From the NCBI RefSeq assembly GCF_016405905.1, contig NZ_JAEFCB010000001.1, positions 1,321,281-1,385,280 of the forward strand: a stretch of 64,000 nt of DNA. Reading direction: 5' to 3'. Under the pieces are notes generated by a model that saw only the letters and a program-made list of their open reading frames with translations, did not search any database and was not told the origin of the DNA. This DNA comes from Variovorax sp. IB41. Lineage in GTDB: Bacteria; Pseudomonadota; Gammaproteobacteria; Burkholderiales; Burkholderiaceae_C. The translations under genes and the position numbers were made by a program. Shown here in pieces: positions 14,081-23,597 of this stretch. The number at the start of each line of letters is the position of its first letter. The first letter of the stretch is position 1.

Positions 14081-14491
14081 TTACTTGTTCGGAATCTGAC
14101 CGGCGCCCGAAACGGGTGCGGCAGGTGCCGAAGCCGGTGCGCTCGGAGCACCGGCGCCAGGGATTTCGCCTGCGGCACCAGAGGCCGGCGTGGCCGGCGC
14201 AGCGGGTGCGCCCACGGCCGCACGCTCCAGAAGACTGCCGCCGCCCGCAGGACGCGCGTGACTGAAGTACGCGAGCAGCAGCGTGCATGCGAAGAACACC
14301 GCGGCCAGCACGGCCGTGGTGCGCGAGAGAAAGTTCGCGCTGCCGCTGGCACCGAACAGGCTGCCGGCACTGCCGCTGCCGAAGGCCGCGCCCATGTCGG
14401 CGCCCTTGCCGTGCTGGATCAGGATCAGGCCGATCATCGCCAGGGCCGCCAGCATTTGCACGCCGACCAGAAGGTTGAGGACCACGTTCAT
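14081..14491 (-). CDS. secG: Preprotein translocase subunit SecG
   Basis: Small auxiliary subunit of the SecYEG protein-export channel in the inner membrane. The 136-residue protein has two hydrophobic helices (about residues 3-24 and 54-75) separated by the conserved LIQHGKGADMGAAFGSGSAGSLFGASGSANFLSR-type loop. A long C-terminal tail (about 50 residues) rich in Ala, Pro and Gly is longer than in E. coli SecG. It lies between tpiA and tRNA-Leu. Confidence 0.95.
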   Translation of the reverse strand: MNVVLNLLVGVQMLAALAMIGLILIQHGKGADMGAAFGSGSAGSLFGASGSANFLSRTTAVLAAVFFACTLLLAYFSHARPAGGGSLLERAAVGAPAAPATPASGAAGEIPGAGAPSAPASAPAAPVSGAGQIPNK

Positions 14492-14528
14492 TCGTTCTTA
14501 CTCCTAATTGATGACAGCCGTTGCGCGC

Positions 14529-15293
14529 TCAGCGCGCAGCGGCAGAAATGATCTGCAGAAAATCGGGGGCCTTGAGCGACGCGCCGCCGATGAGGCCGCC
14601 GTCGATGTCGGCCTGCGCCAGCAGTTCGGCGGCATTGGCCGCGTTCATGCTGCCGCCGTAAAGAATGCAGATGCCGGCAGCGTGCTCGCTCGCGGCATGG
14701 TGCAGTTGCGCACGCAGCACGGCATGCACCGCCTGCGCCTGTTCGGGCGTTGCCGTCTTGCCGGTGCCGATGGCCCAGACGGGCTCGTAGGCCACGACGA
14801 TTTCGCTGATGCAGTGGCCATTCACATGGATCACCGCGGCCAGCTGGCGCTTGACGACTTCTTCGGTCTGCCCTGCTTCGCGCTCGGCCAGCGTTTCGCC
14901 GACGCAGACGATCGGCGTGATGCCGTTCGCCAGCGCGGCGGCCGCCTTCGCGGCCACCGTCTCGTCGGTTTCGCCGTGGTACTGCCGACGCTCGGAGTGA
15001 CCGACGATGGCATAGCGCACGCCGAAATCCTTCAGCATCGCCGCCGACTGCTCGCCGGTGAACGCACCTTGCGGATGCGCCGAAACGTCCTGCGCACCGA
15101 GCGCCAGCGACGGCGAGCCCGCCAGCAGCGATTGCAGCTGGGCGAAGTACGGCGCCGGCGCGCACAGCGCGACATCGCAAGCGGCCGGGCTTGCCGCCAG
15201 GCCTTGCTGCAGAGCCTTCACCAGCGCCTCGTTGGCGGCCAGGCCGCCATTCATCTTCCAGTTGCCGGCGATCAGTTTCTTCTTGGTTGTCAT
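14529..15293 (-). CDS. tpiA: Triose-phosphate isomerase
   Basis: Cytosolic TIM-barrel enzyme interconverting dihydroxyacetone phosphate and glyceraldehyde 3-phosphate in glycolysis and gluconeogenesis. The 254-residue protein has the active-site Asn11 and Lys13 in GNWKMNG, the electrophilic histidine in VGHSERR, the catalytic glutamate in [12 protein letters not shown] (the flexible loop 6 follows), and the phosphate loop GGSMNAANA. The ATG at 15293 gives the family N-terminus [14 protein letters not shown]; an in-frame ATG seven codons upstream would overlap the end of the quinone oxidoreductase gene. Confidence 0.96.
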   Translation of the reverse strand: MTTKKKLIAGNWKMNGGLAANEALVKALQQGLAASPAACDVALCAPAPYFAQLQSLLAGSPSLALGAQDVSAHPQGAFTGEQSAAMLKDFGVRYAIVGHSERRQYHGETDETVAAKAAAALANGITPIVCVGETLAEREAGQTEEVVKRQLAAVIHVNGHCISEIVVAYEPVWAIGTGKTATPEQAQAVHAVLRAQLHHAASEHAAGICILYGGSMNAANAAELLAQADIDGGLIGGASLKAPDFLQIISAAAR

Positions 15294-15307
15294 CGCGTTG
15301 TTCGTTG

Positions 15308-16318
15308 TCACCATGTCAGCACGATCTTGCCGATGTGCTGGTTCGATTCCATGAGCGTGTGAGCCTGGGCCGCACCACTCGTCGTGCCATCGGGTTCACC
15401 CGCCGCCACAAAAGTGCTGTGGATCACGGGCTTGATCGCGCCGTTTTCGAGCAGCGGCCAGACCTTTTCGCGCAATGCCTTGGCAATCGCGCCCTTGAAC
15501 GCCACCGGCCGCGGCCGCAGCGTCGAGCCGGTGATCGTGAGGCGCCTGCGCAGCACGAGGCCCGCATTGATCTGGGCCTTCACGCCGCCCTGCACCGCGA
15601 TGATCACGAGCCGGCCGTCTTCGGCCAGACATTCGATCTCGCGCGCCACGTAGTCGCCGGCCACCATGTCCAGGATCACGTCCACGCCCTTGCCACCGGT
15701 GAGCTTCTTCGCCTCTTCGACGAAGTCGCTCGTGCGGTAATTGATTGCGTGGTCGGCGCCCAGCTTCTTGCAGGCTTCGCACTTGTCGTCGCTGCCGGCC
15801 GTGACGATCACCGTCGCGCCCAGCGCCTTGGCGATTTGGATCGCCGTGACGCCGATGCCGCTGGAGCCGCCCTGGATCAGGAGCGTCTCGCCCTTTTGCA
15901 AGCGGCCGCGCTCGAACACGTTGCTCCAGACGGTGAAGAAGGTCTCGGGCAGCGAAGCCGCGTCGACATCGCTCCAGCCCTTGGGCACCGGCAGGCATTG
16001 CGCCACGGGCGCCACGCACAGCTGGGCATAGCCGCCACCGGCGATCAGCGCGCAGACGTGGTCACCGATCTTGAAGCCCGCCTCGGCCAGCGCCGCGGCG
16101 TCGCCCGAGACGATCTCGCCGGCCACTTCGAGGCCCGGCAGGTCTGAGGCGCCCGGCGGCACCGGATAGTGGCCCATGCGCTGCAGCACGTCGGGGCGAT
16201 TCACCCCGCTGGCTGCGACGCGAATCAGCAATTCGCCCACGCCCGCCACCGGATCGGGACGATCGGCCACGCGCAGCACCTCAGGGGCGCCGTACGAAGT
16301 GATTTCAATGGCTTTCAT
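15308..16318 (-). CDS. NAD(P)H quinone oxidoreductase, zinc-independent MDR family
   Basis: Medium-chain dehydrogenase/reductase of the PIG3/QOR type, expected to reduce quinones with NADPH. The 336-residue protein has the GroES-like N-terminal domain ([16 protein letters not shown]) and a Rossmann domain with [19 protein letters not shown] near residue 150. The zinc-binding cysteines of classical alcohol dehydrogenases are absent. It lies upstream of tpiA and downstream of pnp on the same strand. The physiological substrate cannot be told from sequence. Confidence 0.88.
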   Translation of the reverse strand: MKAIEITSYGAPEVLRVADRPDPVAGVGELLIRVAASGVNRPDVLQRMGHYPVPPGASDLPGLEVAGEIVSGDAAALAEAGFKIGDHVCALIAGGGYAQLCVAPVAQCLPVPKGWSDVDAASLPETFFTVWSNVFERGRLQKGETLLIQGGSSGIGVTAIQIAKALGATVIVTAGSDDKCEACKKLGADHAINYRTSDFVEEAKKLTGGKGVDVILDMVAGDYVAREIECLAEDGRLVIIAVQGGVKAQINAGLVLRRRLTITGSTLRPRPVAFKGAIAKALREKVWPLLENGAIKPVIHSTFVAAGEPDGTTSGAAQAHTLMESNQHIGKIVLTW

Positions 16319-16354
16319 GGTCTTTCGGCCTCCAACGCCCGCAGGTGGGGCGCA

Positions 16355-16375
16355 GCTAGCTGTTCAAAAGATAGC
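16355..16375. repeat. TAGC-type short palindrome, copy 1
   Basis: A short imperfect inverted repeat, GCTA ... GATAGC with an A/T-rich centre, adjoining the pnp terminator hairpin. The same pattern occurs at 26875-26891 and 51116-51132. Short palindromes of this form are scattered through Comamonadaceae genomes as I recall; function unknown. Confidence 0.45.
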
Positions 16376-16398
16376 AACGGCAGGTTTGCTGCCGTTGC
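16365..16398 (-). terminator. Intrinsic terminator-like hairpin after pnp
   Basis: On the minus strand, just past the pnp stop, a perfect 10-bp stem (GCAACGGCAG / CTGCCGTTGC, 16374-16398) with a 5-nt loop is followed by a T-rich run (TATCTTTTG). It is placed to end the rpsO-pnp transcript before the quinone oxidoreductase gene. Confidence 0.65.
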
Positions 16399-16405
16399 GC
16401 CCTTC

Positions 16406-18733
16406 TTACTCCTGAGGCTCGCGCGGTGCTTGCGACTGCTCGCCGGCCGGAGCCTGCTGCTGGTCGTTGCGCGGTTGCTGCTGCTGGTCGTTGAAGCGCG
16501 GTGCGCGCTCGCCACGATCACCACCACGGTCGCCACCGCGATCGCCACCACGGTCCGAACGCTCACGGCGCTCGCCACCACGGTCGCCGCGATCACCGCG
16601 GTCTTCACGCGGCGGGCGCTCGCTGTACTCCATGCCGGCCGGACGCTCGGTCAGGGCCTTCATGGACAGCTTGACGCGGCCCTTCTCGTCGGTCTCCAGG
16701 ACCTTGACCTTCACGATCTGGCCTTCGCTCAGATAGTCGGTCACCTTCTCGACGCGTTCGTGCGCGATCTGGCTGATGTGCAGCAGGCCGTCCTTGCCGG
16801 GCAGCAGGTTGATGAGCGCGCCGAAGTCCAGGATCTTGGTGACCGGGCCTTCGTAGACCTTGCCGATTTCGACTTCCGCGGTGATCTGCTCGATGCGCTT
16901 CTTGGCGAACTCGGCCTTTTCCGGATCGGTCGAAGCGATGGTGATGGTGCCGTCTTCGTCGATGTTGATCGTCGTGCCGGTTTCTTCCTGCAGGCCGCGG
17001 ATGACCGAGCCGCCCTTGCCGATCACGTCGCGGATCTTCTCGGGGTTGATCTTCAGCGTGGTCAGGCGCGGTGCGAAGCTGGAGACTTCGGCCTTGGCCT
17101 CGCCCATGGCTTCCTGCATCTTGCCCAGGATGTGCATGCGCGCTTCCTTGGCCTGCGCCAGTGCGACCTGCATGATTTCCTTGGTGATGCCCTGGATCTT
17201 GATGTCCATCTGCAGCGCGGTGATGCCGTTGGTCGTGCCCGCAACCTTGAAGTCCATGTCGCCCAGATGATCTTCATCGCCCAGGATGTCGGTCAGCACG
17301 GCGAAGCGGTTGTCTTCCTTGATCAGGCCCATGGCGATGCCGGCCACGTGCGCCTTCATCGGCACGCCCGCGTCCATCATCGAGAGGCAGCCGCCGCAGA
17401 CCGAAGCCATCGACGAGGAGCCGTTCGACTCGGTGATTTCCGAGACCACGCGCACGGTGTACGGGAATTCTTCCTTGGTCGGCAGCACGGCGACGAGCGC
17501 ACGCTTTGCCAGGCGGCCGTGGCCGATTTCGCGGCGCTTGGTCGAGCCCATGCGGCCCACTTCACCGGTGGCGAAGGGAGGCATGTTGTAGTGGAACAGG
17601 AAGCGGTCTTCGTACTCGCCGGCCAGCGCGTCGATGCGCTGCGCATCGCGTTCGGTGCCGAGCGTGGTGATGACCAGCGCCTGCGTTTCGCCGCGCGTGA
17701 ACAGGGCCGAGCCGTGGGTGCGGGGCAGCACGGAATTGCGGATCTCGATGGGGCGCACGGTACGCGTGTCGCGGCCGTCGATGCGGGGTTCGCCCGACAG
17801 GATCTGGCTGCGCACGATCTTCGATTCGATGGCAAACAGCAGGTCGTTGACCTTGCCGGCGTCGAAGGGCTCGCCGCTTTCCTTGAGCGTGCTCATGACG
17901 CTGGCGTTGGCTTCGCGCAGGGCTTGCGTGCGGGCTTGCTTGCTGCGGATCTGATAAACAGCGCGCAGCTTTTCTTCGGCCAGGCCCTTGACCTTGGCGA
18001 CGAAGGCTTCGTCTTCGGCCGGTGCCTGCCAGTCCCACACCGGCTTGCCGGCGTCGCGCACGAGGTCATGGATCGCGTTGATCGCGATGCCGGCCTGTTC
18101 GTGGCCGAACACCACGCCGCCGAGCATGATTTCTTCGCTCAGTTGCTGGGCTTCGGACTCGACCATCAGCACGGCGGCTTGCGTGCCGGCGACGACGAGG
18201 TCCATCTGCGAATCCTTGCGGGCGGTCTGGCCCGGATTCAGCACGTACTGGCCGTTGATGTAGCCCACGCGGGCGGCACCGATCGGACCGCTGAACGGGA
18301 TGCCGGAGATCGACAGCGCGGCGCTCACGCCGATCATGGCGGCGATGTCGGCATCGACTTCGGGGTTCAGCGACACGGTGTGGATGACCACGTGCACTTC
18401 GTTCAGGAAGCCTTCGGGGAACAGCGGGCGGATCGGACGGTCGATCAGGCGGCTGGTCAGCGTTTCGTGTTCGCTGGGCTTGGCTTCGCGCTTGAAGAAG
18501 CTGCCGGGGATCTTGCCCGCGGCGTAGGTCTTCTCGATGTAGTCGACGGTCAGCGGGAAGAAATCCTGGCCCGGCTTGGCGGACTTGGAGGCGACCACGG
18601 TCGCCAGGATCACGGTGCCGTCGATGTCGACCAGCACGGCGCCATTGGCCTGGCGGGCGACTTCGCCCGTTTCCATGACAACGGTCTTGTCGCCCCATTG
18701 GAAGGACTTGGTGACTTTGTTGAAGAGGCTCAT
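16406..18733 (-). CDS. pnp: Polyribonucleotide nucleotidyltransferase (PNPase) with RGG-like tail
   Basis: 3'-to-5' phosphorolytic exoribonuclease that degrades mRNA and adds tails. The 775-residue protein has two RNase PH domains ([15 protein letters not shown] site in the second), a KH domain with the [11 protein letters not shown] loop and an S1 domain ([21 protein letters not shown]). E. coli PNPase has 711 residues; here about 80 extra C-terminal residues are a disordered tail made of repeated Asp-Arg-Gly-Gly/Asp units, then Gln-rich sequence. Start at the ATG at 18733 with AGGAG upstream. It follows rpsO, the classical order. Confidence 0.97.
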   Translation of the reverse strand: MSLFNKVTKSFQWGDKTVVMETGEVARQANGAVLVDIDGTVILATVVASKSAKPGQDFFPLTVDYIEKTYAAGKIPGSFFKREAKPSEHETLTSRLIDRPIRPLFPEGFLNEVHVVIHTVSLNPEVDADIAAMIGVSAALSISGIPFSGPIGAARVGYINGQYVLNPGQTARKDSQMDLVVAGTQAAVLMVESEAQQLSEEIMLGGVVFGHEQAGIAINAIHDLVRDAGKPVWDWQAPAEDEAFVAKVKGLAEEKLRAVYQIRSKQARTQALREANASVMSTLKESGEPFDAGKVNDLLFAIESKIVRSQILSGEPRIDGRDTRTVRPIEIRNSVLPRTHGSALFTRGETQALVITTLGTERDAQRIDALAGEYEDRFLFHYNMPPFATGEVGRMGSTKRREIGHGRLAKRALVAVLPTKEEFPYTVRVVSEITESNGSSSMASVCGGCLSMMDAGVPMKAHVAGIAMGLIKEDNRFAVLTDILGDEDHLGDMDFKVAGTTNGITALQMDIKIQGITKEIMQVALAQAKEARMHILGKMQEAMGEAKAEVSSFAPRLTTLKINPEKIRDVIGKGGSVIRGLQEETGTTINIDEDGTITIASTDPEKAEFAKKRIEQITAEVEIGKVYEGPVTKILDFGALINLLPGKDGLLHISQIAHERVEKVTDYLSEGQIVKVKVLETDEKGRVKLSMKALTERPAGMEYSERPPREDRGDRGDRGGERRERSDRGGDRGGDRGGDRGERAPRFNDQQQQPRNDQQQAPAGEQSQAPREPQE

Positions 18734-18752
18734 GTTTGCTCCTGTTTTAGTA

Positions 18753-18840
18753 GCGAACCACACAGGGTTCGCAAGGGGCGGAGGCTGTCTCAGAACACGA
18801 TGCCATTCCAGCGAAGCTCGGGGAGAACTTCATTGGAATG
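18753..18840 (-). promoter_or_regulatory. Structured pnp leader (two hairpins)
   Basis: The 5' leader of pnp can fold into a hairpin at 18753-18772 (7-bp GCGAACC/GGTTCGC stem, 6-nt loop) and a longer one at 18804-18840 (CATTCCA/TGGAATG outer stem with an inner GAAG/CTTC helix). In E. coli a pnp leader stem is cut by RNase III and mediates PNPase autoregulation. Position and shape suggest a comparable element; the mechanism is inferred from E. coli. Confidence 0.5.
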
Positions 18841-18886
18841 ACACAGCTTCGCTCTGTTTTGGCACTCCGAAAGTGGATCGCGAAGT

Positions 18887-18926
18887 AAAAAACGCCTGAG
18901 CTAGCGGACTAACCCAGGCGTTTTTT
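18887..18926 (-). terminator. rpsO terminator
   Basis: Directly after the rpsO stop codon on the minus strand: AAAAAACGCCTG, a loop, then CAGGCGTTTTTT. The A and T tracts make it symmetrical, as expected for an intrinsic terminator. In enterobacteria the same position holds the rpsO-pnp terminator that is partly read through. Confidence 0.9.
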
Positions 18927-18939
18927 CATGCGATTCGGT

Positions 18940-19206
18940 TTACTTGCGCAGACCCAGCTTGGCGATCAGCGCGGTGTAACGGTCGGCGTCCTTGGACTTG
19001 AGGTAGTCCAGGAGCTTGCGGCGGCGGCTCACCATGCGCAGCAGGCCGCGACGGCCGTGGTGGTCCTTGGCGTGCGTCTTGAAGTGGGGGGTGAGCTCGT
19101 TGATACGGGCGGTCAGCAGTGCGACTTGCACTTCGGGGCTGCCAGTGTCGTTGGCGGCGCGGGCGTTGTCTTTGACGACTTCGGCCTTGATGGAGGCTGC
19201 GATCAT
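18940..19206 (-). CDS. rpsO: 30S ribosomal protein S15
   Basis: Primary 16S rRNA-binding protein of the small-subunit platform. The 88-residue product has normal length and the family core [21 protein letters not shown] and [21 protein letters not shown]. Start at the ATG at 19206, preceded by AAGGAAA. It is followed by an intrinsic terminator and pnp. Confidence 0.98.
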   Translation of the reverse strand: MIAASIKAEVVKDNARAANDTGSPEVQVALLTARINELTPHFKTHAKDHHGRRGLLRMVSRRRKLLDYLKSKDADRYTALIAKLGLRK

Positions 19207-19367
19207 GTTGAATTTCCTTGTTCCGGGATGTTTGACTTGCGGTGAGCGCTGGAACTGCCCTCATCGTGCGCCTTGCGGCATGCAAAGCCTCGGGATTATA
19301 GCTTGTCATGGACTCGCCCCCAGGCTGCGCGCACTCCGTGTCGCTTCGCCAACCCCCTACCGGGGGC

Positions 19368-19404
19368 AACACCTGCGGCCCGGCAAAGCCGGTTCCGCGG
19401 TGTT
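19368..19404. repeat. GC-rich hairpin repeat next to the DMT exporter stop codon
   Basis: An inverted repeat AACACC...GGTGTT with an inner CCGGC/GCCGG stem abuts the stop codon of the convergent-side exporter gene. The preceding stretch (about 19318-19367) includes a CCCCCTACCGGGGG palindrome. No T-run follows on the minus strand, so it may be a 3' mRNA-stabilising hairpin rather than an intrinsic terminator. Similar sequences recur in related genomes as I recall. Confidence 0.5.
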
Positions 19405-20328
19405 TCACGAAGGAGCGGCAGCATGGCCAGAGCCTTTTTCGCCCCTTCCATCGAGCGAAGCCAGCCCCACCGCGCCCAGCACGCACGCAGCCCCGCCGAC
19501 CTGCGCCAGACTGATACTTTCGCCCAGCCAGAGCGCCGCCAGTATCAGCGCAGAAACCGGCAGGAGCGCCGTGAAAAGCGCCGCCTCCGCCCCCTTGAGC
19601 CGCGCCGATCCGGCAAACCAGAGGACAAAGCCCAGCACCGTTGGCACCAGCGCGTAATAGGCGACGCCAGCCAGCGCATCGTTCGGCAACGGGTGCTCCC
19701 AGGCGCGCTCGAACAGCGCCGGCACCAGCGACAGGAGGAGCCCGAAAGCCGTCATCAGCGTCGACAGCGCCAGCGGCCGCACCGGAACGCGCAAACGCTT
19801 GTTGAGCAGGATGAACATCGCCTCGCAGACGACCGCGCCCAGCACCAGCAAATTGCCGACCATCGCCGCAGGGGATTTCGAGTCCCCCGCGGCGCCCTCC
19901 CCCGGCCAGCTGATCGCCAGCACGCCCGCCGTCGCCAGCACGATGCTGCCGATCAGGTACCGCCCCGGCCGCTCGCGCAGTGCCAGCACCGCCACCAGCG
20001 CCGCGACGGCCGGCAGCGTTCCGGCCACCACGCCCGCGCTGGCGGCCGGCGCCCAGCGCACGCCAAGGATCAATAGCACCGTGTAGCCGACGCTTCCCAG
20101 CCCGGCCTGGCACAGCAGCAGCGCGAGGTCGCGCCGGTCGGGCCGCGGCCACGGCGTGCGCGTCACCCGCAGCAGCAGGAGAAACACCGGCAGCGCCATC
20201 GCGAACCGCAGCGCCGTCGCGGTGAACGGCGGCAGGCCGCCGGCAATCACTTTGCTGGCCACGACCGTGCTGCCCACCGTGACCATCGCCAGCGCGCACA
20301 GCGCCATTCCCTTGATTCGTTCCGACAT
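19405..20328 (-). CDS. DMT-superfamily (EamA) transporter
   Basis: Inner-membrane exporter-type protein of 307 residues with about ten transmembrane helices in two EamA repeats; the second begins near AAMVGNLLVLGAVVCEAMFILLNKRL. Members export amino acids or other metabolites, and the substrate cannot be read from the sequence. The start at 20328 (MSERIKGMALCALAMV) gives a proper first helix; a longer upstream reading frame is out of family. It lies 83 nt downstream of the aminotransferase gene on the same strand. Confidence 0.85.
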   Translation of the reverse strand: MSERIKGMALCALAMVTVGSTVVASKVIAGGLPPFTATALRFAMALPVFLLLLRVTRTPWPRPDRRDLALLLCQAGLGSVGYTVLLILGVRWAPAASAGVVAGTLPAVAALVAVLALRERPGRYLIGSIVLATAGVLAISWPGEGAAGDSKSPAAMVGNLLVLGAVVCEAMFILLNKRLRVPVRPLALSTLMTAFGLLLSLVPALFERAWEHPLPNDALAGVAYYALVPTVLGFVLWFAGSARLKGAEAALFTALLPVSALILAALWLGESISLAQVGGAACVLGAVGLASLDGRGEKGSGHAAAPS

Positions 20329-20411
20329 GCATGACCTTTCGCTCTCGAAGAAAGGCCGAGCTTCGCGGGCCGCACGCCCCGCGTATTGAACGAAATTGCA
20401 GTCCGACCGGC

Positions 20412-21584
20412 TCAGCCCTTGCGCTGCGGCTGCGCAGCCAGCCACTGGCGCAGGCGCTCCACGCCCTGCACCAGCCGCTGCGGGTCTTTCGACGCGAAGC
20501 ACCAGCGCAGCCAGCCCTGCGCCTCGGGCGCGAAGGCATTGCCGGGCGCGAGTCCGAGGCCCGCCTCGACCACCAGCCGCTTGGCCATGTCGAGCGAATC
20601 GCCGAAACCGTCGAGCCGGAAGAAGGCGTACATGCCGCCCTTGGCCGGCGCCACCTGCACGCCGGGCACCGCGGCCAGCAGCGGCACCAGCGTGTCGCGG
20701 CACAGCTTCAGGTGCGCGACCACGCGCGGCGTGATGTCTGCCGTGTGCGCGATCGCCGCGATGGCCGCGCGCTGCGTGAACACGCTCGCACACGAGGTGT
20801 TGAACTCGATCAGCTTGCCGATGCCATCGACCATCGCGGGCGGCAGCACCAGCCAGCCGAGGCGCCATCCGGTCATGAGGAAGCTCTTGGAGAAACTGTG
20901 CGTCACGACCAGCCGGTCATCGGGCTTGGAGATGTCGAGAAAGCTCGGCGCGCAGCCGTTCGGCGAGGCCTCGAAATACAGCCGCTCGTACACCTCGTCG
21001 GCGAGGATCCAGGTGCCGGTCTCGCGGCAATGGTCGAGCACGGCCTGCTGCTCGTCGCGCGTCATCGTCCAGCCGGTGGGATTGTTGGGCGCGTTGACGA
21101 TCAGGAGCTTCGTCTTCGATGTGACCGCGGCCCGCAGTGCGGGCAGGTCGAGCGTCCACTGTCCTTCGACTGGCACCAGCGACACCGTGCGCACGTGCGC
21201 CCCCATGATCGCCGGCTGCGCCGTGAGGTTCGGCCACACCGGCGTCACCGCGACCACATCGTCGCCCGCATCGACCAGCGCCTGCACCGCCAGCATCAGC
21301 GCGCTCACGCCGCCCGAGGTGACGGCGATGCGCGAGGCGTCGACCGCGGGATGCAGCGCGCTGGTGTAGCGCGCGATCGCCTCGCGCAGTTCGGGCAGTC
21401 CAAGGTTGTGGGCATAGAAGGTCTCGCCGCGCTGCAGCGATTCGATGGCGGCCTGGCGGATCACCTCGGGCGTGACCTCGTCGCTTTCGCCGAACCAGAA
21501 GGCGAGCACGTCGTCGCGGCCCAGGCCCGCATTGGCGACCTCGCGAATCTTGGAGGCTTCGAGGTTGTGGATGGCTTCACGCAT
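20412..21584 (-). CDS. Class I/II pyridoxal-phosphate aminotransferase
   Basis: Fold-type I PLP enzyme of 390 residues, probably an amino-acid transaminase. It shows NNPTG at residues 167-171, the PLP-phenol contact DEVY at 196-199, the Schiff-base Lys233 in SHSFSKSFLMTGWRLGW, and a C-terminal substrate-carboxylate arginine region (LRWCFASKDPQR). It ends 83 nt before the DMT exporter and follows a branched-chain-type binding protein, so the three may act on one amino-acid-like substrate; that link is inference. Confidence 0.88.
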   Translation of the reverse strand: MREAIHNLEASKIREVANAGLGRDDVLAFWFGESDEVTPEVIRQAAIESLQRGETFYAHNLGLPELREAIARYTSALHPAVDASRIAVTSGGVSALMLAVQALVDAGDDVVAVTPVWPNLTAQPAIMGAHVRTVSLVPVEGQWTLDLPALRAAVTSKTKLLIVNAPNNPTGWTMTRDEQQAVLDHCRETGTWILADEVYERLYFEASPNGCAPSFLDISKPDDRLVVTHSFSKSFLMTGWRLGWLVLPPAMVDGIGKLIEFNTSCASVFTQRAAIAAIAHTADITPRVVAHLKLCRDTLVPLLAAVPGVQVAPAKGGMYAFFRLDGFGDSLDMAKRLVVEAGLGLAPGNAFAPEAQGWLRWCFASKDPQRLVQGVERLRQWLAAQPQRKG

Positions 21585-21617
21585 CGGCTGTCGTCCTGTT
21601 GGTCGTCATTGGGGGTG

Positions 21618-22910
21618 TCATTGGGGTCGTTTCATCTTGCACGATGTCGGCAGCTCGGCGCGCTCCGGGGCGATCGTCTTGATCACGCGAAAGCCGTAGC
21701 CCGAGCCCTCGACATCGAACTGCACGCCGGGCTTGCCCTGCCGGTCCATCACGCCGACCACCAGCTGCTGCTGGAACTGGTGGTCCGCCGCGCGCATGCG
21801 GCCACGCTGGCCGTAGAGGCTCACGTCGGCCTGCTCCAGCGCGCGCGCCACGGCCACTGCTTCGACACTGCCCGCGCGTTCGACGGCCTGCGCGAGCGAC
21901 TCGACGAGCAACTGCATCCGCATGTGCACATAGTCGTCCGCGGGCTTCGGAAAGCGCGCACGGAAGGCGCGATAGAACGCCTCCGACTGCACGGTCTGCA
22001 CGTTGGGCAGCCAGTCGGCCACCGCCACCACGCGGCCGATGCCCGCATCGCCGATGGCCGCGGGCGCGCCGAGCGCGTTGCCGTAGAAGGTATAGAAGCT
22101 GCCGTTGAAGCCCGCCTCGCGCGCCGCCTTCACGAGCAGCGTGAGGTCGTTGCCCCAGTTGCCGGTGAACACCGCCTGCGCGCCGCTCGCGAGGATCTTG
22201 GTGGCGTAGGGCGCGAAGTCCTTCACCTTGCCCATCGGGTGCAGTTCGTCGCCGACGATCTCCACGTCGGGCCGCTGCACGCCCAGCTGCCGGCGCACTT
22301 CGCGCAGCACCGCCTGGCCGAAGCTGTAGTCCTGCCCGATCAGGTAGGTGCGCTTGAGCGAGGCGTCGTCCTTCACCACGTCCATCAGCGCGGCCACGCG
22401 CATGTCGGCATGGGCGTCGAAGCGGAAGTGCCAGAAGCTGCAGCGCTCGTTGGTCAGCGCCGGATCGACCGCCGCGTAGTTCAGGAAGATCACGCGCCGC
22501 GCCGGGTCGCGCTCGTTGTTCTTGTCGACGGCATCGACCAGCGCCGCCGCGGTGGCCGACGAGTTGCCCTGCAGCACGATGCGCGCGCCGTCGTCCATGG
22601 CAGCGCGCAACGCGGAGAGCGCCTCTTCGTTCTGGCCCTTGCTGTCGTAGCGGTCCAGCTGCAGCGGACGCGCGCCGCCCGGCAGCTTCACGCCGCCGCG
22701 CGCGTTCACGCGCTCCACCGCCCACAAGAGGTTGCGGAACACCGCCTCGCCCGTGTTCGCGAAGGGCCCGCTCATGCTTTCGATCAAGGCAAGACGGATG
22801 GGCGCGGGCGGCGCTGCCGGGCTTTGCGCAAGCCCGGCCAAGGGGGTCGCGCATAGCGCCAGCGCCGCGAATTTCAAGGCCCGGCGGCGCCAAATAAAGG
22901 GGGGAGTCAT
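21618..22910 (-). CDS. Periplasmic binding protein, branched-chain amino acid (LIV) type
   Basis: Exported ligand-binding protein of the Leu/Ile/Val-binding family (type I periplasmic fold), 430 residues. The start at 22910 gives a classical signal peptide: basic WRRRALKFAALALCATPLAGLAQS. A start 16 codons upstream would bury it. The mature part begins IRLALIESMSGPFANTGEAVFRNL, the ligand-pocket opening. No permease or ATPase genes are adjacent, so it is an orphan binding protein that may serve a transporter elsewhere or a sensor. Confidence 0.85.
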   Translation of the reverse strand: MTPPFIWRRRALKFAALALCATPLAGLAQSPAAPPAPIRLALIESMSGPFANTGEAVFRNLLWAVERVNARGGVKLPGGARPLQLDRYDSKGQNEEALSALRAAMDDGARIVLQGNSSATAAALVDAVDKNNERDPARRVIFLNYAAVDPALTNERCSFWHFRFDAHADMRVAALMDVVKDDASLKRTYLIGQDYSFGQAVLREVRRQLGVQRPDVEIVGDELHPMGKVKDFAPYATKILASGAQAVFTGNWGNDLTLLVKAAREAGFNGSFYTFYGNALGAPAAIGDAGIGRVVAVADWLPNVQTVQSEAFYRAFRARFPKPADDYVHMRMQLLVESLAQAVERAGSVEAVAVARALEQADVSLYGQRGRMRAADHQFQQQLVVGVMDRQGKPGVQFDVEGSGYGFRVIKTIAPERAELPTSCKMKRPQ

Positions 22911-23035
22911 CGTCTTGAAACGCGTGCGGCTGCGCCTAGATGAGGTGTCAAGCGGCACTCAGGATTGAATGGCCGCGCAGTGTAAGGGACACACATTCCT
23001 TGTCCCCATTGTGTTCATTCAGGAGCTTTTCCATC

Positions 23036-23407
23036 ATGTTTTTCGCACCCACCATCCGCACCACCCGCTTCGTTCCCCGCTCGCAAGACCGCGCGTTCGA
23101 ACGCTTCGTGAACGACGCTTTCGCCGCACCCCGCCGCTCGCCGCTGGTGGAGCAGGACGACACGAGCTGGACCCTTTCGCTGGACGTGCCGGGCCTCTCG
23201 CGCGACGACCTCGCGATCAGCATCGAAGGCGCCGTGGTCCGCATCGACAGCAAGGCCGAAGCCAAGCGCCAGTTCAAGGCCGCCTACGAATTGCCGCAGG
23301 ACATCGATGTGACGGCGAGCGACGCCAAGCTCGAGAACGGCGTGCTCACGCTGAAGCTGGGCAAGCTGGTGCCCGTGAACCGTGCCTCGCAGTTGCAAAT
23401 CAACTAA
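23036..23407 (+). CDS. Small heat-shock protein, Hsp20/alpha-crystallin family
   Basis: ATP-independent holdase chaperone of 123 residues. The alpha-crystallin domain spans about residues 38-115 with the DVPGLSRDDLAISIEGAVVRI and ENGVLTLKLGK beta strands. The C-terminal extension is very short and lacks a clear IxI motif. The ATG at 23036 is chosen because AGGAG lies 10 nt upstream. It stands alone, followed by a strong intrinsic terminator. A CCCCATT stretch at 23004-23010 resembles a sigma-32 -10 box, but no good -35 partner is found. Confidence 0.88.
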   Translation: MFFAPTIRTTRFVPRSQDRAFERFVNDAFAAPRRSPLVEQDDTSWTLSLDVPGLSRDDLAISIEGAVVRIDSKAEAKRQFKAAYELPQDIDVTASDAKLENGVLTLKLGKLVPVNRASQLQIN

Positions 23408-23444
23408 CCAAGGCGATGCCCACAAGAGGAAAATGTTAGTAGTG

Positions 23445-23468
23445 GCTTGTTTTTGACTTTAAACAAGC
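23445..23468 (+). other. Hairpin after hsp20 without T-tract
   Basis: An 8-bp inverted repeat GCTTGTTT / AAACAAGC with an 8-nt loop, 37 nt past the hsp20 stop. It has no T-run of its own and precedes the stronger terminator; perhaps a 3'-end stabiliser. Confidence 0.4.
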
Positions 23469-23492
23469 ACCTTATTCACAATAGCGCTGGAT

Positions 23493-23518
23493 AACGTCAC
23501 ATGATGTGACGTTTTTTT
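23493..23518 (+). terminator. hsp20 intrinsic terminator
   Basis: Perfect 9-bp stem AACGTCACA / TGTGACGTT with a TGA loop and a seven-T tract. It ends the hsp20 transcript and insulates the hydrolase gene that starts 80 nt later. Confidence 0.9.
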
Positions 23519-23597
23519 AGTACTTTCTTCTTCGTGGGCGTCTCGCAAGCGCATCGAATTTCGTGCCGGTGCGGGGCCGGGTGCCCCTCAAGGCACC

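Noticed and set aside
16500..16620. CRISPR-like short repeats
   Set aside because: The repeats are codons of the Asp-Arg-Gly-rich PNPase tail, without unique spacers or constant repeat length.
16169..18841. 890-codon plus-strand frame
   Set aside because: Antisense shadow of pnp and the end of the quinone oxidoreductase gene.
22965..23010. Sigma-32 promoter for hsp20
   Set aside because: A CCCCATT -10-like stretch is present, but the nearest TTGAA-like -35 is 33 nt away, beyond the accepted spacing.
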